64,000 bases of DNA, taken from Spirosoma sp. (lineage in GTDB: Bacteria > Bacteroidota > Bacteroidia > Cytophagales > Spirosomataceae). Positions 8,067-16,788 of this stretch are shown here, piece after piece; position 1 is the first letter of the stretch; each line of letters begins with the position of its first letter. Made by a program: the position numbers and the translations under genes. The notes beneath the pieces are model-generated. The model ran no database searches. It worked only from the letters and a program-made list of their open reading frames with translations, and was not told where the DNA came from. Location: positions 310,001 to 374,000 of the forward strand of contig NZ_JAPLET010000020.1 in assembly GCF_026391055.1 (NCBI RefSeq), given 5' to 3'.

Positions 8067-9383
8067 ATGAAAATTTTTCGATGGTATGTGTCTACCGCCC
8101 TTTTACTGGGATGTTCTGTGGTGAACGCGCAGGACGTTACCCTGGATCAGCTGATTAATAAAGCCCTGACGGGTAACTACAGTGTTCAGGCAGCCCGGTT
8201 GGATGAAATTAAAACCGATGCGCAAATCGCGGAGGTACGAGCCAATGCCCGTCCGCAGGTCAACCTCACTGGCGATTACAAGCGATATCTGAAAATACCC
8301 GGCCAAGTAGTACCTGCCTCGGCCTTTGGCGGGCCGGAAGGGTCATATTCAGTGCTGGCTTTCGGCTTGCCGTATAATCTGTCCACCAGTGTGCAGGCAT
8401 CGCAGGCTTTATACAACCAGTCGCTGATGATTGCGACAAAAGTGGCGAAAACCAGCCGGGATCTGTCGGCCCTGCAAACGCAGAAAGCTAAAGAAGACGT
8501 AGCCTACAATGTATCTGCTACGTACTATAACCTCCAGACCACAGCTCAACAGATTGCCTTCCTCCAGAAAAACCTCGCTTCGACCGAGAGACTTATTCAG
8601 ATTACGGACCTCCTTCGGCAAAACAAATTGGCTAAGGGAATTGATGTAGACCGCTTACAACTGAGTAAAACATCGTCACAAACGCAGATTGAATCACTTC
8701 AGGCAACGTATAATCAACTGCTGAATACGCTGAAACTACTGACCGGTATTCCCCAGGCAGACTCGCTTACTGTTCGAACGGCCATCGACGAGACGGTTCC
8801 CGTAACGCCCGCCAACGAATACACCATCAACCGCACCGACCTGCAATTGCTTGACCGCCAAAAAGACCTGAACGGGCTTGAACAACGAAACATTAAAGCG
8901 GGTTTTGTGCCGACTGTCTCTGCCTATGGACTGGCAAACAGCACGGTATATGCTACGGGTGGCGACAATTCTTACATCAAAAATGTACCCGGCTACTGGC
9001 TGGGCCTGCAACTGAACTGGAATGTGTTCGATGGCATGGCCCGTAAGGCTAAGCTAAGCCAGAAACGCATCGACGATCAGAAACTGGACGTCCAGCTTCG
9101 CCAGACCCGCGAGTCGATATCCATGGACATTGCTAACTCCCGGAATCAATTTCTGGTACAGCAGCGGAACTTGGGCACTAACCGGGGACAGGTGGCCCTG
9201 GCCGAAAAGGTGTACACCCAAACACAACTGCAATTTAAAGAAGGCACGGTCGACATTACCGACGTGGTGCAGGCCGAAAACTCTCTCCGCGAAGCACAGA
9301 ATAATTTCCTCAATACGCTGGTGAGCCTGCGCACGGCCGAACTGGACTGGAAAAAGGCAACTGGAAGCTTAATCAATCAATAA
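8067..9383 (+). CDS. TolC-family outer membrane efflux protein
   Basis: A 438-residue protein with a signal peptide (to about VVNA, residue 21) followed by QDVTLDQLINKALTGNYSVQ, the usual first helix of TolC-like channels. Two long coiled-coil repeats follow; the second ends in the characteristic QFKEGTVDITDVVQAENSLREA. This is the outer-membrane channel of the tripartite pump encoded with the adaptor 13 bp downstream and the RND permease after it. Confidence 0.93.
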   Translation: MKIFRWYVSTALLLGCSVVNAQDVTLDQLINKALTGNYSVQAARLDEIKTDAQIAEVRANARPQVNLTGDYKRYLKIPGQVVPASAFGGPEGSYSVLAFGLPYNLSTSVQASQALYNQSLMIATKVAKTSRDLSALQTQKAKEDVAYNVSATYYNLQTTAQQIAFLQKNLASTERLIQITDLLRQNKLAKGIDVDRLQLSKTSSQTQIESLQATYNQLLNTLKLLTGIPQADSLTVRTAIDETVPVTPANEYTINRTDLQLLDRQKDLNGLEQRNIKAGFVPTVSAYGLANSTVYATGGDNSYIKNVPGYWLGLQLNWNVFDGMARKAKLSQKRIDDQKLDVQLRQTRESISMDIANSRNQFLVQQRNLGTNRGQVALAEKVYTQTQLQFKEGTVDITDVVQAENSLREAQNNFLNTLVSLRTAELDWKKATGSLINQ

Positions 9384-9396
9384 CCTGAAAAAAGCG

Positions 9397-10446
9397 ATGA
9401 AACGGATTATCACAGTACTAGCCGTTATAGCTACGCTGGGTTTAACGGCCTGGACGTTGGTCAATAACAAAAAAGAAGTTGAAGAAAAAGTATACAAGCC
9501 GAATCCAGACCAGAAAGTAGGCGTTCGGACGGCGGTAGCTTCCCTACAGAATCTCTCGCAGGAAACGGAATTCCTGGGTTCGTTCTCGCCAAATCGGGAA
9601 ATCGAAATCCGACCACAGGCCGGTGGTCAAATCGTTTCGCTGCCCATTGAAGAAGGGCAGACGGTGGGGGCCGGTCGCCTGATCGCTAAACTGGATGACG
9701 AACAATTGCGGTACCAGATTGAAGGGCTGATGGTGACGCTGGAAGGCTACCAGAATGACCTCAAACGCTATGAAGTGCTGGTAAAAGGCGACGCTACCCC
9801 CGCTATTAATCTAGAGCGCACCGAGTTGAGCATCCGTTCGACCCAGGCGCAGATTAAACAGCTTCAGAAACAACTGGCTAACACAACCGTTACGACGCCC
9901 TTCTCGGGAATTGTTACCGACAAAATGGTTGAGAAAGGATCGGTGGTTTCGGTGGGGTCGCCCATTGCCAAAATAACGGACATTTCGACGCTGAAGTTGG
10001 TGGTGCAGGTGCCCGAAAAAGCCATCAATCAGTTTCGCGTGGGGCAGTCGCTGCCCATTACGACGGAGGTTTATCCCGACGCCCGCTTCGTGGGTCGTAT
10101 CTCGATGATTGCGGCTCAGGGCGATGCGGCCCACAACTACCCCATTGAAATTACGGTGCCGAACTCAGGTAAAAACCAACTGCGGGCGGGTATGTACGGC
10201 TCCATTGCTAACACCAACAAGTTGAAAGGGCAAACGCTGGCCGTACCTCGTCAAGCCATTGTCGGGTCGGAGAAACAGCCGCAGGTGTACGTGATCGAGC
10301 AGGGGAAAGCAGTTCTGAAACCGGTAAGTATCGGAACCACCACGAACGAATATTACGAAATAACGAAGGGACTTAACGCTGGCGATCAGGTCGTGACCAG
10401 CGGACAGATCAATCTGCAAAACGGTACACCGGTAACGGCTCAATAG
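9397..10446 (+). CDS. RND efflux periplasmic adaptor (membrane fusion protein)
   Basis: 349 residues with an N-terminal signal/anchor (MKRIITVLAVIATLGLTAWTL). The split lipoyl domain shows IEIRPQAGGQIVSLPIEEGQ and the returning strand NTTVTTPFSGIVTDKMVEKG, separated by a coiled-coil hairpin (about residues 105-160). A beta-barrel and membrane-proximal domain end the protein. It links the TolC-like channel and the RND permease across the periplasm; gene order and tight spacing (13 bp before, 10 bp after) show a single operon. Confidence 0.93.
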   Translation: MKRIITVLAVIATLGLTAWTLVNNKKEVEEKVYKPNPDQKVGVRTAVASLQNLSQETEFLGSFSPNREIEIRPQAGGQIVSLPIEEGQTVGAGRLIAKLDDEQLRYQIEGLMVTLEGYQNDLKRYEVLVKGDATPAINLERTELSIRSTQAQIKQLQKQLANTTVTTPFSGIVTDKMVEKGSVVSVGSPIAKITDISTLKLVVQVPEKAINQFRVGQSLPITTEVYPDARFVGRISMIAAQGDAAHNYPIEITVPNSGKNQLRAGMYGSIANTNKLKGQTLAVPRQAIVGSEKQPQVYVIEQGKAVLKPVSIGTTTNEYYEITKGLNAGDQVVTSGQINLQNGTPVTAQ

Positions 10447-10456
10447 AACTACACGT

Positions 10457-13400
10457 ATGAAATTTGTCGAAACCATCATAAAACGCCCCTCGCTCATTAT
10501 CGTGTTGTTTGCGATACTGACCATTGGCGGCCTGTTTTCGTATCGGTTGCTGAGTTATGAGTTGCTGCCGGAATTCTCAACGCCAGTTATCACCATAACG
10601 ACCATTTATCCGGGAGCCGCTCCGTCTGAAGTGGAAACGGAGATTAGTAAAAAGATTGAAGATGCGGTATCGGGTCTGGATAATCTCGATGATGTGAAGT
10701 CCAACTCCTTCGAAAATGCATCGGTACTCGTAGTTCAGTTCAAAGCCGGAACCGATATTGACCTGGCTCTGCAGGACGCCCAGCGAGAAATTGATAAAAT
10801 GGTGAGCGACCTGCCCGACGATGCCGAACAGCCGTCACTGTCGAAAATATCACCCAGCGATCAGCCCATCATGCAGTTGCTGGCAACTTCTACGCTGCCC
10901 AACGAAGTGTTCTATCAGCAGGTTGAAGATAAGTACCTGCCTGTTCTCCAGCAGATTAAAGGCGTTGCCGATATTACGATGGTGGGGGGCGACAAGCGTG
11001 AGATCCGTATCAACGTTGATGATGACAAACTGAATTATTACGGTTTGTCGTTGCTCCAGGTCTCGCAGGCCATTAACCAGGCTAATCTCGATTTCCCGAC
11101 CGGGAAAGTGAAAAGCAACAGCGAGAATATGACGCTCCGGCTGGCGGGTAAATTCAGCTCACTGGACGACATTCGCAAGCTGGTGATTGTCACCCCGGCG
11201 AATGGCAGCCCCATTCGGGTGAGCGATGTGGCAAACGTAACCGACGGATTGACCGAAGCCACCAGCATCAGCCGCTTTAACGGGCAGGATGGTATCGGAC
11301 TGTTTATCAAAAAACAGTCGGATGCGAACGCGGTGGAAATAAGCCGGATCGTGCAGGAGAAACTGGCACAGATTGAAAAAGAGAATACCAAAGACAAGGT
11401 TCATTTCGCTATTGCATACGATAGCAGCGTGTTTACACTGGCCTCTGTCGAAGCCGTAACCCACGATTTGCTGCTGGCCGTTGGTCTGGTGGCCATTGTG
11501 ATGCTGTTGTTCCTGCACAGCTTCCGAAATGCGTTCATTGTCATGATTTCGGTACCGGCTTCGCTGATTTCGGCCTTCCTGTTCATGTTTGTAATGGGCT
11601 ACTCGCTCAACCTCATGACGTTGCTGGCCCTTTCGCTAGTGATCGGTATTCTGGTCGATGACTCGATTGTAGTACTGGAAAATATTCAGCGACACCTCGA
11701 AATGGGCAAAGACCGCTGGCGGGCTACCCTCGACGGCGTCAGTGAAATCGGGTTCGCGGCCGTTGCCATTACGCTGGTGATTGTGGTGGTTTTCGTTCCC
11801 ATTACCTTCGTGAACTCAGTCATTGCGGACCTGTTGCGGCAGTTCTCGCTCACGGTGGCGTTTGCCACGATGGTCAGCTTAGTCGTTAGTTTCACGTTGA
11901 CGCCCTGGCTGACGTCGAAGATGGCCCGGCTGGAGCATTTGAATCCGAAAAATCCATTCCAGGCCTTTTTGCTCTGGTTCGAAAAAGGACTGACTGCGTT
12001 AACCAGCGTCTACCACCGCAGTTTAGGTTGGGTATTAACACATAAGTTGGCGTTTACCGGCATACTGGTGGCGATCTTCGTGTTCACCGGCTGGGTTATG
12101 AGTCTGGGAATCATTGGCTCGGAGTTCGTAGCGCAGGGCGACCAGGGTAAGTTTTTGCTCACGATGAAACTCGATAAGAGTGCCTCCCTTCAGCAAAACA
12201 ACCTGATGGCCCGAAACATCGAAAACTACCTGCGGAAGAAACCGGAAGTCGAAACGATCTTCGCCAACGTGGGCGGTGCCAGTACTGGCATGAATAGCAC
12301 CGGGCAGGGCGAAACGAACCGGACGGAACTGACCGTTCAACTCGCCGATGCCAGTGAACGCCCCGGCCATAAACTCACCGAGCAGTATATGATCGACGTT
12401 CGGCAGGAGCTTGAAGGAGAGTTTCCGGCCATCGAGTTCAATTCCTCGGTGGTGGGGATGGTCAACTCCGGTTCGGCACCAATTGAAATATTCCTAAGCG
12501 GCAACAACGTGAGCGAGAATCTGGCCGCTGCCGAAGAGCTTGCCAATCGAATCCGCAGAACCCCCGGTGCCAACGACGTAAATGTATCCGTTGAGTCAGG
12601 CAACCCCGAAGTGCGGGTCGATATTGACCGCGAAAAAATGGCGAAGCTGGGCTTGACGATTCAGACCGTTGGCGGCACCCTGCAAAATGCCTTTGCCGGG
12701 AACGACGACTCTAAGTTTCGCGATGGGGGCGAGGATTACGACATCCGGGTGATGCTCGATGCGTTCGACCGGAAGAACCCCGACGATGTCAAGAACATCA
12801 ACTTTTTTAGTCCGTCTACCAACCGTCCGGTGCGGTTGGCTGAGTTTGCCAATGTTACCCTGAGTAATGGACCATCGTTGCTGGAGCGGAAAAATCGTCG
12901 CTCTTCGGTGACCGTGACGGCCAATACGCTGGGTACGGGCTCAGGTACGCTGACCAGCGTGATTCAGGCCGATCTGGCTAAAAATCCGTTGCCCGCCGGG
13001 GTAACAGTTAGCTGGGGTGGCGATGCCAAGAATCAGAGTGAAGGCTTCGGATCGCTGGGAATTGCCATGCTGGCCGGTCTGATGCTCGTGTACTTCATCA
13101 TGGTGCTGCTCTACGACAGTTTCGTCTATCCGTTTGTGGTGCTCTTTTCGGTGCCTGTTGCGGTCATTGGTGCCTTGCTGGCCCTGGCGTTGACCTCCTC
13201 GAACATTGGTATTTTTGCCATGCTGGGGATGCTGATGTTAATTGGTCTGGTCGTGAAAAACGCCATTCTGATTGTTGACTTTGCCAATCAGCAGAAAGAG
13301 CAGGGTGTTCCGTTCCGGCAGGCCATCCTGCATGCGGGCGAAGAACGACTACGTCCAATTTTGATGACGACCATTGCCATGGTGATCGGGATGATTCCGA

Positions 13401-13633
13401 TTGCCACCGCATCAGGGGCCGGTGCCGAGTGGAAAAACTCACTGGCCTGGGTGCTCATTGGCGGATTGAGCAGTTCAATGGTGCTCACCATTTACCTCGT
13501 TCCCATGATGTATTATGTTGTGGATCGGATAGGGGAGAAGTGGGTGGCCTTTCGGTCAAAAAAGCAGATCGGCCAGCCAATCCAAGCCGAGCAAGTTCAG
13601 GCCGAACCCGTTCAGGCCGAACCAATTCATTAG
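10457..13633 (+). CDS. RND multidrug efflux permease (HAE1/AcrB-like)
   Basis: A 1058-residue AcrB-type inner-membrane pump with twelve predicted TM helices and two large periplasmic loops. TM4 carries the proton-relay aspartate pair (GILVDDSIVVLENIQ) and TM10 the relay lysine (GLVVKNAILIVDFANQ). The first periplasmic loop has PEFSTPVITITTIYPGAAPS. The C-terminus ends in a short repeat-like tail with QVQAEPVQAEP, unusual for the family and probably cytoplasmic. Together with the adaptor and TolC protein it would export hydrophobic or toxic compounds by proton antiport. It is likely repressed by the TetR protein upstream. Confidence 0.95.
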   Translation: MKFVETIIKRPSLIIVLFAILTIGGLFSYRLLSYELLPEFSTPVITITTIYPGAAPSEVETEISKKIEDAVSGLDNLDDVKSNSFENASVLVVQFKAGTDIDLALQDAQREIDKMVSDLPDDAEQPSLSKISPSDQPIMQLLATSTLPNEVFYQQVEDKYLPVLQQIKGVADITMVGGDKREIRINVDDDKLNYYGLSLLQVSQAINQANLDFPTGKVKSNSENMTLRLAGKFSSLDDIRKLVIVTPANGSPIRVSDVANVTDGLTEATSISRFNGQDGIGLFIKKQSDANAVEISRIVQEKLAQIEKENTKDKVHFAIAYDSSVFTLASVEAVTHDLLLAVGLVAIVMLLFLHSFRNAFIVMISVPASLISAFLFMFVMGYSLNLMTLLALSLVIGILVDDSIVVLENIQRHLEMGKDRWRATLDGVSEIGFAAVAITLVIVVVFVPITFVNSVIADLLRQFSLTVAFATMVSLVVSFTLTPWLTSKMARLEHLNPKNPFQAFLLWFEKGLTALTSVYHRSLGWVLTHKLAFTGILVAIFVFTGWVMSLGIIGSEFVAQGDQGKFLLTMKLDKSASLQQNNLMARNIENYLRKKPEVETIFANVGGASTGMNSTGQGETNRTELTVQLADASERPGHKLTEQYMIDVRQELEGEFPAIEFNSSVVGMVNSGSAPIEIFLSGNNVSENLAAAEELANRIRRTPGANDVNVSVESGNPEVRVDIDREKMAKLGLTIQTVGGTLQNAFAGNDDSKFRDGGEDYDIRVMLDAFDRKNPDDVKNINFFSPSTNRPVRLAEFANVTLSNGPSLLERKNRRSSVTVTANTLGTGSGTLTSVIQADLAKNPLPAGVTVSWGGDAKNQSEGFGSLGIAMLAGLMLVYFIMVLLYDSFVYPFVVLFSVPVAVIGALLALALTSSNIGIFAMLGMLMLIGLVVKNAILIVDFANQQKEQGVPFRQAILHAGEERLRPILMTTIAMVIGMIPIATASGAGAEWKNSLAWVLIGGLSSSMVLTIYLVPMMYYVVDRIGEKWVAFRSKKQIGQPIQAEQVQAEPVQAEPIH

Positions 13634-13637
13634 GTCA

Positions 13638-13677
13638 CTTGCCCCCGCCACAAACGGTAAGCCGTGACGGGGGCGAG
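13638..13677 (+). terminator. Terminator hairpin after the efflux operon
   Basis: A 14-bp stem (13638-13651 with 13664-13677, two G-U pairs) rich in G-C lies 5 bp after the permease stop. Downstream are GTCAATTGAC and CTTTTATAAAA. It likely ends or attenuates the pump mRNA before the acyl carrier protein gene. Confidence 0.55.
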
Positions 13678-13721
13678 TCAATTGACTTTTATAAAAACTG
13701 TAAAATCCCAAACCGTAAATC

Positions 13722-13982
13722 ATGACACTTTCTCAACTAAACGATCGCTTGTATAAAGTGCTGGCAGATATGGGTATCAATCAGAATGTATTGACTGACG
13801 GAGCCCATTTTAGCCGGGACTTAGGTCTCGATTCACTGGATATTACGGATCTGTTACTTCAGGTAGAAACGTATTTCGGTATTCGTATTCCAGACGAAGA
13901 TTTCTGGAAGTTAGAAACGTTTGGACAATTGAAGGAGTATGTCGCCGGAGAAGTACTGCTTGACGGGAGTCGACTGGCTTAG
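13722..13982 (+). CDS. Acyl carrier protein
   Basis: An 86-residue acidic protein with the phosphopantetheine site LGLDSLDITDLLLQVE; Ser38 within DSLD is the attachment residue. Length and four-helix layout fit a free-standing ACP. It differs clearly from a typical housekeeping AcpP (for example GIRIPDEDFWKLETFGQLKE), so it may serve a specialised acyl pathway. No fatty-acid or polyketide genes are adjacent; it sits behind the pump terminator as a lone gene. Confidence 0.85.
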   Translation: MTLSQLNDRLYKVLADMGINQNVLTDGAHFSRDLGLDSLDITDLLLQVETYFGIRIPDEDFWKLETFGQLKEYVAGEVLLDGSRLA

Positions 13983-14451
13983 AAAACGGTAACGACACAT
14001 TAGTCAGGACGTATAGTCTTTATCGTTTTAATGACTTCGGGCAAGCGAACTCTACTGGAAAGGTATGGTATCAACCTGTCCAATACATTAAGTGGCGTGG
14101 ATGGCGAACTATCCACGCCACTTAATGTATTGTTGTTACAAGTCTGCTAAATAGGTATTCTTAGTTAGTTTTACGAACTACCACAACCCTGTTGTTGTTG
14201 AACAACAAATCTATCTCACCTGCTTTCCCGAGTCTGATGTTCATTCATCGCTGGTACTGTCATAAACCAGACCGTTCGATTTATTACAGAAGAAGTGGGA
14301 TCAGGTTATTTACGTCGGTATTACCGTGGGGTTCCTTAAATCGGGACGTCGGCAATGGCTTTAAGCAAGTGCCTGCCGCTTTCGGATTATCAACCGATAC
14401 TTTACTCCCGATGCGGAAAATGTACTGGTGCTCCACAAGTGATTAATTGGT
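13983..14451. other. 469-bp intergenic region with a strong inverted repeat
   Basis: No convincing gene. A short open frame at 14192-14446 has no recognisable protein features and no upstream ribosome-binding site. The notable element is the 22-bp perfect hairpin at 14081-14132, listed separately. The last 60 bp must hold the control region of the GAF/phosphoesterase/HD operon, but no clear TAnnTTTG box was seen there. Confidence 0.5.
14081..14132. terminator. Perfect 22-bp inverted repeat, probable bidirectional terminator
   Basis: Arms 14081-14102 and 14111-14132 are exact reverse complements around the 8-nt loop GGCGAACT. The centre of the stem is G-C rich and the base A-T rich, but no clear U-tract follows. 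It lies about 100 bp after the acyl carrier protein gene; a dispersed palindromic element is the alternative. Confidence 0.5.
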
Positions 14452-16788
14452 ATGGAAACAACATTTACTCTCCCAAGATTAGATACATTATCGCTTCGGT
14501 TTCGGCTGTCATTCACCCCCTTTGTCAGCTTTTTGAAAGAACAGCGGCAGTTGGTGCCAACAGGGGGGCTCAGCGAATTATACACCTACCTGATCGGCCA
14601 GTTTACGGCGGCCACGGGTCTTTTCGATGAGGAGTCGGATGCAATCAGCGAGTCACGTCTGACGGAGCTTTTTCAACTGGCAACGCTGGCCGTGTTGCCC
14701 TTGAATCATACCGAACGCCAAATTCCATATGCGTTTGGGATACCGGTTCCGCTCACGTTGTTTCATTACTCATCGGCGTTTGAGAACCTGCTTAACCAGT
14801 TCCCGGACTTCCTGGTCGACTTGCCGGATCAAATACAGCAGGTAGACCGGCAACGACTGGCTTACCAGATGATACTGGAGAAATGTTATGCCGTTCATGT
14901 AGATCAGGTGGCCGGGCAGTCGTTTCGTTTTCAGAAAAAATTGAACGGCGTAACGAAATACTTCCGGCTCGACATCAATAACTCCTTTGTTCAGCCGCAG
15001 GTCGGGCAGATGCTGCCACCCCTGCAACCAGGCTGGATTGACTTTGCAAAGGGAGTAGGTCCGTTACCTACCAACGGGGAGGCATTGCCGCTGGAGCTGT
15101 TTACCTTCGAAGGGTTCTCTTTTTTTCAGTTGGAAGACGTCACCGAAACGGAAACTATTCAGCAGTTACGGGAGGTCTTTGTTCACCTCCATTCCGATAC
15201 CGAACCCATAATCTACCATCGGTTCGAGTCGGCCCTGCGGAATCTCTGCGGCCAGCCCGACCTTCAGATCGGCATTATACCCATGCCGCAGGTGAACGGC
15301 CATTTTGTGTATCCGCCCAACAGCAAAAGCCGGAGCATTTTTCTCCAGTATGCGGGTGCTTCGGGTATGGATTACAAGAATCCTATGGCACAGGCAATGG
15401 TCCGGAAGCTAACCGGTAGTTCGGTGCCTTACCTGTTCCCTGACCTGAGCGGATTACCCGAACCGGTGCAGGAGGCCCTGGTTGGGAAAGGCATCCGAAG
15501 TTTCATGCTATATCCCATCGGGTCGGCCAATGAAGTACTGGGCATACTGGAAATGGGTAGTCCGCAGCCCTTCGCCCTAAACGACGATATGCTGACTAAA
15601 ATTGAGCGCATTCTTCCCCTTATTCAGGAATTGCTGCGCTATCAACTCAATCAGTTCAACACGAATCTGGAACAGCTTATACGAAAAAAATTTACACCCC
15701 TGCAACCCGCCGTCGAGTGGAAGTTTTACGAAGCAGCCTGGTCTCAACTTAATCAGGAACAACGGGCTGGCGGCCTGAACGAAGCCATTCCGGTACGGTT
15801 TCCGGCGGTGTATCCGCTCTACGGAGCGGTCGATATCCGTAACTCATCGGTTGAGCGGCACAAGGCTGTTCAGCAGGATCTGGCTCGGCAGGTAGCCGCT
15901 GTAGAAGCTATTTTTTCGCTTCCCGAATTTCCCTCGAACTGGTCTCGTCCGGAAAAGCTCAGGGACGAAAATTTCGAATGCCGCCATAAACTGATGGCCG
16001 GACTCTTGCCCGAAGATGAACAGGAGGTATCCCTTTTTTTAACTGAAGAGGTGAATGCCTATTTTCGGTATTTACAGCCGCTTCAGCCACTGCTCGAACT
16101 GCCGATTCAACAGTATTTCGCACAAACCGATCCAGTAACGGGGCTTTTTAATCAGGCTTTGAAACGCTACGAACGAAGCATGGACTGGCTCAATGCCGCC
16201 GTCAATGAATACATCGACGAGGAAGAGAAGAATCTGCAAACAATCTATCCGCATTACTTCGAACGCTACCGGACCGATGGCACGGAGTACTCGATCTATC
16301 TCGGTCAATCCATCGCGCCCGATATGCCCTTCACCCCCGGCATTCGGCTGCGGTTGTTACAGTGGCAGTTGACCTCTATGGTTGAGGTGGCTCATCTGAC
16401 GCACCGGCTCCTGTCGGGTCTGCCGCTCCCGTTGCAAACGACTCAGCTGATTCTGGCCTATGCCCAGCCCGTCGACATTAGCTTCCGGCAGGACGAGCGC
16501 CGGTTCGATGTAGAAGGTTCGTACAGCATTCGCTATGAAGTGCTGAAAAAACGGATCGATAAAGCATATATAGAAGGAACGCAGGAGCGGCTCACTCAAC
16601 CCAACACCATTGCAATTGTGTACAGTCATTTATCTGAAGTAACGGATTATCTGCCGCTTATTGCCGATATGCAGGCTAGTGGGGCACTGCTGCCCGAGCT
16701 GGAATACCTTGACCTTGAGCCCCTACAGGGCGTGGCTCACCTGAAAGCACTGCGCGTTCATATCAACTACACTGACTCCGCACAATGA
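14452..16788 (+). CDS. Large GAF-domain-like cytoplasmic protein, first gene of the HD/PycTM operon
   Basis: A 778-residue protein with no signal peptide or TM helix. The middle part (about residues 260-390) looks like a GAF sensory fold: LRNLCGQPDLQIGIIPMP early, then GKGIRSFMLYPIGSANEVLG and ILEMGS, the usual end strands of a GAF domain. The flanks (1-250 and 400-778) are mixed helical/strand sequence I cannot assign. The stop overlaps the start of the next gene by ATGA, so the two are translationally coupled; the HD/Pycsar-effector gene follows. It may be the sensor of this unit. GAF is a moderate-confidence call; the remainder is unknown. Confidence 0.65.
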   Translation: METTFTLPRLDTLSLRFRLSFTPFVSFLKEQRQLVPTGGLSELYTYLIGQFTAATGLFDEESDAISESRLTELFQLATLAVLPLNHTERQIPYAFGIPVPLTLFHYSSAFENLLNQFPDFLVDLPDQIQQVDRQRLAYQMILEKCYAVHVDQVAGQSFRFQKKLNGVTKYFRLDINNSFVQPQVGQMLPPLQPGWIDFAKGVGPLPTNGEALPLELFTFEGFSFFQLEDVTETETIQQLREVFVHLHSDTEPIIYHRFESALRNLCGQPDLQIGIIPMPQVNGHFVYPPNSKSRSIFLQYAGASGMDYKNPMAQAMVRKLTGSSVPYLFPDLSGLPEPVQEALVGKGIRSFMLYPIGSANEVLGILEMGSPQPFALNDDMLTKIERILPLIQELLRYQLNQFNTNLEQLIRKKFTPLQPAVEWKFYEAAWSQLNQEQRAGGLNEAIPVRFPAVYPLYGAVDIRNSSVERHKAVQQDLARQVAAVEAIFSLPEFPSNWSRPEKLRDENFECRHKLMAGLLPEDEQEVSLFLTEEVNAYFRYLQPLQPLLELPIQQYFAQTDPVTGLFNQALKRYERSMDWLNAAVNEYIDEEEKNLQTIYPHYFERYRTDGTEYSIYLGQSIAPDMPFTPGIRLRLLQWQLTSMVEVAHLTHRLLSGLPLPLQTTQLILAYAQPVDISFRQDERRFDVEGSYSIRYEVLKKRIDKAYIEGTQERLTQPNTIAIVYSHLSEVTDYLPLIADMQASGALLPELEYLDLEPLQGVAHLKALRVHINYTDSAQ

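Noticed and set aside
12035..12370. Antisense open frame in the RND permease
   Set aside because: A shadow of a well-conserved gene; no independent evidence.
14192..14446. An 84-codon open frame in the intergenic region
   Set aside because: No ribosome-binding site, no protein-like composition and no family; likely chance.
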